64,000 nucleotides of DNA, taken from the NCBI GenBank assembly GCA_045644325.1, contig JAZRGT010000045.1:1-64000 (forward strand), given 5' to 3'. Made by a program: the position numbers and the translations under genes. The DNA is from CAG-390 sp045644325 (GTDB taxonomy: Bacteria; Bacillota; Clostridia; Oscillospirales; CAG-272). Below the pieces are notes generated by a model. It saw nothing but the letters and a program-made list of their open reading frames with translations, had not been told where the DNA came from and made no database searches. Positions 35,067 through 41,808 of the stretch are shown here, one piece after another. Positions within the stretch are counted from its first letter, which is position 1. Each line of letters begins with the position of its first letter.

Positions 35067-35855
35067 ATGAAAAGCTGTGACAAGATTTTTGAATTACTGA
35101 AAGAGCACGAAACACTCGTTGCCGAGGCGACGGATATACTCCATATCCCCTACCCCGATCCCGTTTTCCGCGGTTTTCAAGGCGGATGCTCGGACGGCGA
35201 GAGGTATTATTATCAAGTGTTGATGCACTACGAACTATCCGACCGCACGAAGGATTATTCCTGTATCGCAAAGGTTGATATGCTGACGCGTCAGGTTGTG
35301 AAATACAGCGGCATTCTCCACATCGACCACGCCAACGACGTCACCTACCATCCGAAAAAGAATCTGCTTATGGTGACCAACAACAAGCCGAACTTCACTC
35401 GGATAACCCTCGTTGATCCCGCAAGCCTTGAGGTTGTCGGCTATGAGGAATCGCCCGTACCGCTTTACGCGCTTGAATACAACCCCGACCGCGATATGTA
35501 CGTTGCGGGAATTTCCGGCAAACGAGAATTCTGTTTCCTTGACGGGAATCTGAAGCTTATAGATGAGAAAACCTACCGTACCGTCGAAGTCGACGACAGA
35601 TGCACCAAGCAAGATATCTGCGCGGACGGCAATCTGCTCTACTTCATCCTCTGGGACGGACGGCACAAGGATATGGACGATTTTCAAAACCGAGTGACGA
35701 TCTACGATTGGAACGGAAACTACCGAGGCGTTCTCGAATTCAACCTCGGCGCGGAGGAACCCGAAAGCATCTCCATCCTCGGCGGCGAGATTTACGCCGT
35801 AGTTTGCAATAAATGCGAGCCTGCGATATATCATTTTGAGCCGAAAATAAAGTAA
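35067..35855 (+). CDS. unknown protein, propeller-like strand repeats
   Basis: A 262-residue soluble protein not recognised as any named family. It has no signal peptide. Repeating short segments of the form xVxxxPxxNLLMVTNN, LEYNPDRDMYVAG and DGNLLYFILWDG, spaced about 40-45 residues, look like blades of a beta-propeller (NHL or SMP-30-like). HIDHANDV and NKPNF could be ligand or metal sites. It has its own promoter behind spo0A and shares a two-way terminator with the DUF4129 gene. Function is not inferred. Confidence 0.75.
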   Translation: MKSCDKIFELLKEHETLVAEATDILHIPYPDPVFRGFQGGCSDGERYYYQVLMHYELSDRTKDYSCIAKVDMLTRQVVKYSGILHIDHANDVTYHPKKNLLMVTNNKPNFTRITLVDPASLEVVGYEESPVPLYALEYNPDRDMYVAGISGKREFCFLDGNLKLIDEKTYRTVEVDDRCTKQDICADGNLLYFILWDGRHKDMDDFQNRVTIYDWNGNYRGVLEFNLGAEEPESISILGGEIYAVVCNKCEPAIYHFEPKIK

Positions 35856-35856
35856 T

Positions 35857-35890
35857 AAAAATAAAGCCTCGCAATTGAGGCTTTATTTTT
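35857..35890. terminator. two-way terminator
   Basis: AAAAATAAAGCCTC (35857-35870) pairs with GAGGCTTTATTTTT (35877-35890). It serves the converging gene ends at 35855 (+) and 35889 (-). Confidence 0.85.
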
Positions 35891-36569
35891 ATCTTTTCTT
35901 TTTTCTCTTCTTCTCCACCAGCTCGTCGAGCTCTTCGACGGTGGTATCGGAGATCGGCTCGGTGCCGCCGGAATAGCGTGCTACTCTGTACGTGTCGAAA
36001 AGTGTATGCTCGAGTTCCTCGTGCGCGAGGTCACGTTCCATTTTTGCAGGGGTGAATTTCGGTTGAATGAAATATCCCTCACGGATCTTGCCGAACATAT
36101 ACTCTGTGAATATAAAACGGACACGGGTGGCGTTGTCGGCATCGTTCCACGGGTGAGGGTTCTTCATTTTGTTTCTTTTACGTCTGCCGCCCGAGCGTTC
36201 CTTGAAGATGAAGTCGCGCTCGTCCTCACCCTTGACTCGCTTGCGCTCGATACCGAGCTTTTTGGCAACGCGCTTGATGATCTTGTCGAGATATTTAGAT
36301 ATCGCCCGAGAAATGCGATCTCTTATCCTTGCAATCTTCTCGCGCATCTTGCGGTCAAACATTTTCTTTAATGACTTCAGCCCAAGATACAGTCCGCCGC
36401 CGAACATCAAAATAGCGGCAGCTTGCAAGAAGTAATTTCCTATTGACTCTGTAAACAGAACCGCACCGTAACCTATCGAAAATGCATAAAGCAAGGTCAG
36501 AACAACTCTTATCGGCGAAAAGCCTCGCGATTCTATGATCGCGGTGAACAAATCCTTTAACTTATTCAT
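35889..36569 (-). CDS. DUF4129-like membrane protein
   Basis: The 226-residue protein has two adjacent membrane segments (about residues 20-65), a long basic stretch, and a C-terminal part (RVRFIFTEYMFGKIREGYF, then ELEHTLFDTYRVARYSG) resembling the DUF4129 domain. Such proteins accompany MoxR and DUF58 proteins, as here. The start MNKLKDLF at 36567-36569 has GGAGGCGG upstream and overlaps the DUF58 stop by 8 bp. The usual transglutaminase domain of the system is missing from the locus. Role unknown. Confidence 0.7.
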   Translation of the reverse strand: MNKLKDLFTAIIESRGFSPIRVVLTLLYAFSIGYGAVLFTESIGNYFLQAAAILMFGGGLYLGLKSLKKMFDRKMREKIARIRDRISRAISKYLDKIIKRVAKKLGIERKRVKGEDERDFIFKERSGGRRKRNKMKNPHPWNDADNATRVRFIFTEYMFGKIREGYFIQPKFTPAKMERDLAHEELEHTLFDTYRVARYSGGTEPISDTTVEELDELVEKKRKKKR

Positions 36570-37755
36570 TGTCCGCCTCCTCGCTGAAAAATAGTTCGGG
36601 TAGCGAATAAACGCGCACTCCGTTACCTCTGCGTTCGAGCTCAAAGGCGCGGGCATCTGTCTCGGGCGTGTCGCAAAGAACGAAGATCAGCACCTCCGCG
36701 CTGTTCTCACCAGACTCAAGAAGCTCGTCGAGGAGTGCGGGGAAAGAACCTCCGTCCGCCGCGCGCATCGACGCCATCGTTCTGAAAATATCGAGCATAT
36801 GCGGCTCGCCTCCCGCAAGCGGAAAGCGCTGGAACATCGTTCCGTCCTGTCCCTTGCAGTTGGCGTAAAAGCCTACGCTGTAGCCTTCGTAGACGGCATT
36901 TCTGATGATGTGCGCCGAATAGGATAGCGCAAGCTCGGTAAGCTTTTCGTATTCCTCACCGTCGATTCCGCAGTCGCGCTCGAGGTGATAGTCCAAAAAT
37001 ACGCAGAGACGGCGCGCGGCGCAGAAATCGCGGTCGTTGACCATAAGAGGTGTCGCGCTTCTGCGCGAGCCGAGCCAGGTTTTTGCGCTCGCCTTGAAAT
37101 TGATCTGAGAGACCGAGTCTCCGAATCGGTAGTCTCGGACGCCCGAGAGTGAAAAAGGATCGGCAAAAAGCTGTCGGAGTGCCCTCTCCTCGCCCTGCAT
37201 CATGCTGACCGCGGGAAGTGCGGGATCAATTTCGAACGGACGCGGATAGACATATATTTCGGCGGGGCATTCAAAAACTTCCTCGCCGAGCTTTTTCTGC
37301 ACTACCGCGCTTTGCAGTCTGTAATGTCCGCGCTTGAGGCAGGTCAACTTGTGGCGTCGGCGGATGCGCATATAGGGCCAGAGATTGAATCGGCTTATGA
37401 AATACTGCATTCCGTCGCGCTTCGGGGGCTCAAAGCCCGAAAGGCGGAGCTCGTTATAGAGATACGCCTCGATATCGACGGCGATCAGCGGAAAGAATCC
37501 GTTGTTGACCACGGTTTCGATAAGCTCGACCTCGTCACCCGCATAGACGCCCTTTTCGGTGAATTCGCGCGAATAAGATATATTTTTCAGGTTTTTCTCG
37601 CGCAAACGGAGATATATCTTCCAAAGTATCCACAGAACAAGCGCGGTAACAAGCAGCCAGAAAACGTACGGAAAGACAGGTGACAGAAGAAACCGCACAA
37701 AGCCTTCGATCAGCTTCGTGAGAAATCCGACGAAAACGTCAACTATATCCTTCAT
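36562..37755 (-). CDS. DUF58 domain protein
   Basis: A 397-residue membrane-anchored protein with one or two N-terminal hydrophobic helices (about residues 10-45) and a DUF58 region with DPFSLSGVRDYRFGDSVSQINFKASAKT, followed by a von Willebrand factor A-like fold (VFLDYHLERDC, VLIFVLCDTPE). DUF58 proteins work with MoxR ATPases, possibly as chaperone-linked adaptors for surface or metalloprotein assembly. The start and the moxR stop share one base (TGATG at 37753-37757), showing translational coupling. Confidence 0.87.
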   Translation of the reverse strand: MKDIVDVFVGFLTKLIEGFVRFLLSPVFPYVFWLLVTALVLWILWKIYLRLREKNLKNISYSREFTEKGVYAGDEVELIETVVNNGFFPLIAVDIEAYLYNELRLSGFEPPKRDGMQYFISRFNLWPYMRIRRRHKLTCLKRGHYRLQSAVVQKKLGEEVFECPAEIYVYPRPFEIDPALPAVSMMQGEERALRQLFADPFSLSGVRDYRFGDSVSQINFKASAKTWLGSRRSATPLMVNDRDFCAARRLCVFLDYHLERDCGIDGEEYEKLTELALSYSAHIIRNAVYEGYSVGFYANCKGQDGTMFQRFPLAGGEPHMLDIFRTMASMRAADGGSFPALLDELLESGENSAEVLIFVLCDTPETDARAFELERRGNGVRVYSLPELFFSEEADNE

Positions 37756-38720
37756 CAGAGACCTTCAAATACCGCTTCGGTGGGAACTCGGGTAGATTTG
37801 ATGATATTATCTACGATCTCGCCAACCGCATTCTTACGTATTCTCGCCGCAGACTCGATCATAATGCGGTGTTCAAGAACGGGATGAGCCGCGCGCTGAA
37901 TATCGTCGGGAAGAACATAGGATCGTCCCGCAATTGCAGCGTAGCCCTTTGCCGCCTTCATCAGCGCAAGCGCGCCGCGAGGGCTGACTCCGAGAACGAC
38001 GTGAGGGTAGGTTCTCGTTGCTTCTACTATGTAAGAAATATATTCCATAAGCTCGGGGCAGATGTAGACCTCGGGAAGTGCTTTTATAGCCTCGCAGAGT
38101 TCCTCCTCGCTTACTACTGCGGCAAGCTCATAAAGAGGGCTTGCCTTATCAAAACGTGCCAGAATGCCTACGTTTTCGGCGTGGGAGGGATACTCCATCT
38201 TACCCTTCATAAGGAAACGGTCAAGCTGTGCCTCGGGAAGCGGGAACGTGCCGAGAGTCTCGACCGGGTTCTGCGTTGCGATGACCATAAAGGGATCGGA
38301 AAGGCGCATGGTTTTGCCGTCGATAGTCGCCTGACGCTCCTCCATACACTCGAGCAGGCCCGACTGCGTTTTCGGAGTAGCGCGGTTGATCTCATCGGCG
38401 AGCAGAATGTTCGTGAAAACCGGCCCCGGAACGAACTCGAACTCGGACGATTTCATATTAAAGAAATTGATGCCCGTGATATCCGAGGGAAGAAGATCGG
38501 GGGTGAACTGAATACGCTTGAAATCGCATCCCACACTTGCAGCGAGGGATTTGATAAGCACGGTCTTGCCTGTTCCGGGAACGTCCTCGAGAAGAACGTG
38601 GCCTCCCGCGAGGAGAGCGACACAGATCATATCTATCGTTTCATTCTTACCGACGATGACCTTACCTATATTTTCTTTAATTCGGTTGTATACGCTTGTG
38701 ATGATTTCAATATTTGCCAT
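37755..38720 (-). CDS. MoxR-family AAA ATPase
   Basis: The 321-residue AAA+ protein has Walker A EDVPGTGKTVLIKSLA, Walker B LLADEINRATPKTQSGLLECMEE, sensor 1 VIATQNPVE and the helical lid with GVSPRGALALMKAAKGYA. MoxR ATPases drive assembly or activation of partner proteins that carry vWA-like domains; DUF58 next door is the likely partner. The start MANIEIITS at 38718-38720 has GGAGGAATCT upstream, far better than the longer open frame. Confidence 0.92.
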   Translation of the reverse strand: MANIEIITSVYNRIKENIGKVIVGKNETIDMICVALLAGGHVLLEDVPGTGKTVLIKSLAASVGCDFKRIQFTPDLLPSDITGINFFNMKSSEFEFVPGPVFTNILLADEINRATPKTQSGLLECMEERQATIDGKTMRLSDPFMVIATQNPVETLGTFPLPEAQLDRFLMKGKMEYPSHAENVGILARFDKASPLYELAAVVSEEELCEAIKALPEVYICPELMEYISYIVEATRTYPHVVLGVSPRGALALMKAAKGYAAIAGRSYVLPDDIQRAAHPVLEHRIMIESAARIRKNAVGEIVDNIIKSTRVPTEAVFEGL

Positions 38721-38803
38721 AGATTCCTCCGTATTTTTATCCGATATATTACAAGTGTCGCCAAAGATCAAAAAGGATGGATAAAAAATTAATATTTTTC
38801 TGA

Positions 38804-38832
38804 ATTATATCATATTTTTTGCCGACAGCGAA
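38804..38832 (-). promoter_or_regulatory. probable promoter of the moxR operon
   Basis: Minus-strand extended -10 TGATATAAT (TATAAT at 38804-38809) with a weak -35 TTCGCT (38827-38832) at 17 bp. Confidence 0.45.
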
Positions 38833-38870
38833 ATGTGGTATAAAACGCATTGTTTTTGGGATAATGAATG

Positions 38871-39575
38871 CTAACTCGTAATTTTCACCGCGCCGGCAAG
38901 CACTCTTGCGCCCGTTTCGGCAAGTCTTTCTGCACGCTCTTCGCCGAGAACGTCAACAACCTTTGCCACGATCTCCCCGACGTGTTTTTCCTCGGCTTCA
39001 AAGCTTGTTCCGATGCCCGCAATATGTCCCTCGTCGATCCATGCAAGGAATTTCTTTCTGCGACGGAGATTAGCCATCCCGACAAAGGCAGACGCATCAA
39101 TGATCGCGCGGTAGCCGCACTTAAAGATATCGTCAGCGTAGCTTTCCGGGTAGCGGTCGATATGTGCGATCAGCACCTCAATGCCGACAGACCTGATCGC
39201 CTCGAGTGTGTCTATCAGCGAGCTGTCCCATTCACTCTCGGGCATATACGCGATCAACGTGTGCGTGCCGAGCACGGCAAGCTCGCTGATCGTGGGGATG
39301 TATTTGAGTCTTTCGTCAACGTAGACCTCGCATCCGAGATATAGCGCGGGACACTTTTCCGGCATATTGTAAGATAGGCTATGCAACACCTGCTCGCGGT
39401 AGGAAACAAAATCCTCAACGCTTCTCTTTGCCGGATAATAACGGGGGGTCAGCACCGCCGCATCAACTCCGGCGTAATAAAGCTCGGAAAGTCTTTCGGC
39501 ACAATTCTTTATATCCCTTGCGCCCTCTGCAAAAAAGGGCAAGAGATTTCCGCCAAGATCAATCAACATATTCAC
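38871..39575 (-). CDS. CpsB/YwqE-like PHP-fold protein, metal ligands lost
   Basis: The 234-residue product aligns by eye with the CpsB/YwqE tyrosine-phosphatase family (IDLGGNLLPFFAEGARD; AAVLTPRYYPAKR; LYLGCEVYVDERL; IEVLIAHIDRYPE; GTSFEAEEKHV). In active enzymes the first segment is DIHCHILPG and the second TPHH; here both His pairs are replaced (GGN and RYY), and the final SDAH is replaced too, leaving AHIDRY. It is therefore probably not a manganese phosphatase any more. No capsule genes are near. It is monocistronic with its own promoter. Confidence 0.75.
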   Translation of the reverse strand: MNMLIDLGGNLLPFFAEGARDIKNCAERLSELYYAGVDAAVLTPRYYPAKRSVEDFVSYREQVLHSLSYNMPEKCPALYLGCEVYVDERLKYIPTISELAVLGTHTLIAYMPESEWDSSLIDTLEAIRSVGIEVLIAHIDRYPESYADDIFKCGYRAIIDASAFVGMANLRRRKKFLAWIDEGHIAGIGTSFEAEEKHVGEIVAKVVDVLGEERAERLAETGARVLAGAVKITS

Positions 39576-39606
39576 TTGCCCTCTCTTTCATAAGTATATT
39601 ATTATA

Positions 39607-39635
39607 ATTATGAACTATTTTTTGCATTTTGTCAA
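39607..39635 (-). promoter_or_regulatory. promoter of the CpsB-like gene
   Basis: Minus-strand TTGACA (39630-39635), 17 bp, CATAAT (39607-39612). Confidence 0.65.
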
Positions 39636-39654
39636 GTCTTTTTGTGTAAAATAC

Positions 39655-39683
39655 TTGTCAGATCTAAAAAAGAGTGGTATAAT
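39655..39683 (+). promoter_or_regulatory. asparaginase promoter
   Basis: TTGTCA (39655-39660), 17 bp, TATAAT (39678-39683), divergent from the CpsB-like promoter. Confidence 0.75.
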
Positions 39684-39713
39684 TATCATATAATATAAAA
39701 AAGGACGATAAAA

Positions 39714-40703
39714 ATGAAGCATATACTCCTTATCACAACCGGTGGAACTATTGCCTCTGCCGCGGGTGCGGACGGGCTTGTTCCCACCGTTTCGGGCGAG
39801 CGTCTGCTCGAACACATTCCCGAGGTGCGCGACGTTTGCCGAGTCAGCGTTACCTCACTTTTCAATCTCGACAGCACCAATATGCGTCCCGAATATTGGC
39901 TGAAGCTCGCTATGAAGATCCGCGAGGAATATTTCAATTACGACGGTTTCGTTATCACGCACGGCACTGACACGATGGCTTACGCCGCCGCCCTGCTCCA
40001 CTTTCTCATTCAGAACAGCCAGAAGCCGATCGTGCTGACGGGCGCACAGACTCCCATGGAGAGCCGCGATACCGACGCTCGCGAGAATCTTCGCGATGCA
40101 TTCATTTACGCCGCTGACGACGATGCTTGCGGCATACACGTTGTTTTTGACGGTAAGATCATCTGTGCCCCGAGAGCGAGAAAGAACAGAACGAGAAGTG
40201 CGAATGCATTTTCAAGCGTCGATTACCCCGAGATCGGATTTATCCGAGGCGGCGCGATGAGGTATTATATAAAAGAAAAATTCACCGAGCCCACCCGCTT
40301 TTATAATGATATCGACACAAACGTAATGCTCGTCAAGCTTACACCGGGTATGAGCGCGGATATTTTCGACTACGTTGCCGAGCGCGCTCACGCGGTCATC
40401 ATCGAATCCTTCGGAGTCGGCGGTCTCCCCTATTACGAGAACGACGAATTTGCGGATAAGATCGAGATTCTGATTGAAAAAGGCGTGCGAATTGTTATCA
40501 CAACTCAGGTTCCTCACGAGGGCAGCGATATGTCGCTCTATCAGGTCGGACTGCGAATCAAGCAGAAATACGAGCTCCCCGAGGCTTACAGTATGACGAC
40601 AGAAACCGTGCTTGCCAAAGTTATGTGGGCACTCCCGCAGTCGAATACGGCGGAGGAATTTGCGAAGATATTTAATACACCGGTGGGGTGTGACATAATC
40701 TAA
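39714..40703 (+). CDS. ansA: L-asparaginase, cytoplasmic type I
   Basis: The 329-residue enzyme hydrolyses asparagine to aspartate and ammonia. The first catalytic Thr is in ITTGGTIAS (residues 7-15), the second Thr-Asp pair in VITHGTDTMAYAA (about 82-94). It lacks a signal peptide and is of the length of type I enzymes. It stands alone between a divergent gene and a two-way terminator. Confidence 0.93.
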   Translation: MKHILLITTGGTIASAAGADGLVPTVSGERLLEHIPEVRDVCRVSVTSLFNLDSTNMRPEYWLKLAMKIREEYFNYDGFVITHGTDTMAYAAALLHFLIQNSQKPIVLTGAQTPMESRDTDARENLRDAFIYAADDDACGIHVVFDGKIICAPRARKNRTRSANAFSSVDYPEIGFIRGGAMRYYIKEKFTEPTRFYNDIDTNVMLVKLTPGMSADIFDYVAERAHAVIIESFGVGGLPYYENDEFADKIEILIEKGVRIVITTQVPHEGSDMSLYQVGLRIKQKYELPEAYSMTTETVLAKVMWALPQSNTAEEFAKIFNTPVGCDII

Positions 40704-40741
40704 AAAGCAAAACCGCTTGCAAACGCAAGCGGTTTTGCTTT
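40704..40741. terminator. two-way terminator
   Basis: AAAGCAAAACCGCTTGC (40704-40720) pairs perfectly with GCAAGCGGTTTTGCTTT (40725-40741), between the ends of ansA (+) and the DUF4349 gene (-). Confidence 0.9.
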
Positions 40742-40743
40742 AT

Positions 40744-41688
40744 TTACTTATCCTCTTCCTTCTGCTTCTGCTCCTGCTTCTTCTTTTTCTTATGCACCGC
40801 AATAACGATAACAACTATCACCGCAGGGATACCGGGGAAAATAAGAAGTGTGGGAATCGCGGAAACGAAGAATACGGTGAAGTCCATCCAGCCCTCGCCG
40901 AAGTTCTTCCAGCTTTCTACGAATGCCTCGGCAATTCGCTCACCGAAGGTGGGCTCGTCATCCTTGATGGGCGTGTATTCAACGACCTCGTCGATAGTGA
41001 GGTTAACGGTGGAATACGCGACCTGTCCGTCGTAGGATTTGAGAATAGCCTGGTATTCTGCGATCTGCTGTTCGGTTTCGGAGATCTTCTTCTGAAGAGT
41101 GTACCAGAAATCGTAGTCCTTTGCCGAGTCGATCGAAGCCATCATAGCAAGCAGGCTTTCGCGCTCGGTTTCGAGAGTCTTCATTCGCGCTTCAACGCTG
41201 TAGTAAGCCTCGCTGACGTCCTGCTGGGTCGAGGCACTGGAGGTTACGTTGAGTGAGTCGCCAATCTGTGAGATAAATGCGTCAAGGTTTTCTGCGGGGA
41301 TCTTGATAACGAGATACGCCTTGCGGCTATACGAGCCATACTGATTATAGCTTGCGCCCGTCACGCGCGACTCGCTGATAAATCCGTTATACGCGGCGAT
41401 CGAGGTGTTAATCTCGGCAAGTGCGGAGTCATAGGTCTTGGTCTCGCCGTAGACGGTGAAGGTGCGGATGATCTTGCGATTTGCAGTTGCTGTGTTGTCT
41501 GCGGTAAGGCTACCGTCGGGAGCGTAGGAAACGCCGCCTTCATAATTCTCATCCTTGGAATAATCTAATTCGGGATACGCCTCGTCGCTTGCATAATTTC
41601 CTGATGCAGAGCAAGAAGCAAATAAGGGAATGATGAGCAAAGCCACCAGGACGAGAGCGAACGACGTGTATCTGATTGTCTTTTTCAT
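40744..41688 (-). CDS. DUF4349 domain lipoprotein
   Basis: A 314-residue membrane lipoprotein: signal peptide with lipobox LFASC (Cys at about residue 26), an Asp/Glu/Tyr-rich linker, a DUF4349 domain (RKIIRTFTVYGET, ISESRVTGASYNQYGSYSRKAYLVIKIP, TQQDVSEAYYSVEARMKTLE), a coiled coil of about 60 residues, and a C-terminal membrane helix followed by a Lys-rich tail. The domain is found in Clostridia and Bacteroidota surface proteins of unknown function. Confidence 0.88.
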   Translation of the reverse strand: MKKTIRYTSFALVLVALLIIPLFASCSASGNYASDEAYPELDYSKDENYEGGVSYAPDGSLTADNTATANRKIIRTFTVYGETKTYDSALAEINTSIAAYNGFISESRVTGASYNQYGSYSRKAYLVIKIPAENLDAFISQIGDSLNVTSSASTQQDVSEAYYSVEARMKTLETERESLLAMMASIDSAKDYDFWYTLQKKISETEQQIAEYQAILKSYDGQVAYSTVNLTIDEVVEYTPIKDDEPTFGERIAEAFVESWKNFGEGWMDFTVFFVSAIPTLLIFPGIPAVIVVIVIAVHKKKKKQEQKQKEEDK

Positions 41689-41731
41689 AATAATTCTCCT
41701 TTTCTGCTATAAATTTATTATCGGTAATTTT

Positions 41732-41760
41732 ATTATAGCACAGCTTTGAGGAAATGTCAA
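41732..41760 (-). promoter_or_regulatory. promoter of the DUF4349 lipoprotein
   Basis: Minus-strand consensus TTGACA (41755-41760), 17 bp, TATAAT (41732-41737); the -35 follows immediately after the valS terminator U-tract. Confidence 0.85.
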
Positions 41761-41761
41761 G

Positions 41762-41797
41762 AAAAAATGTGCGGTTCGCCTTCTCGGCGAACCGCAC
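41762..41797 (-). terminator. valS terminator
   Basis: On the minus strand GTGCGGTTCGCC and GGCGAACCGCAC form a perfect 12-bp stem (41769-41797), followed by ATTTTTTC. Confidence 0.9.
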
Positions 41798-41808
41798 TTA
41801 TGAATTAT

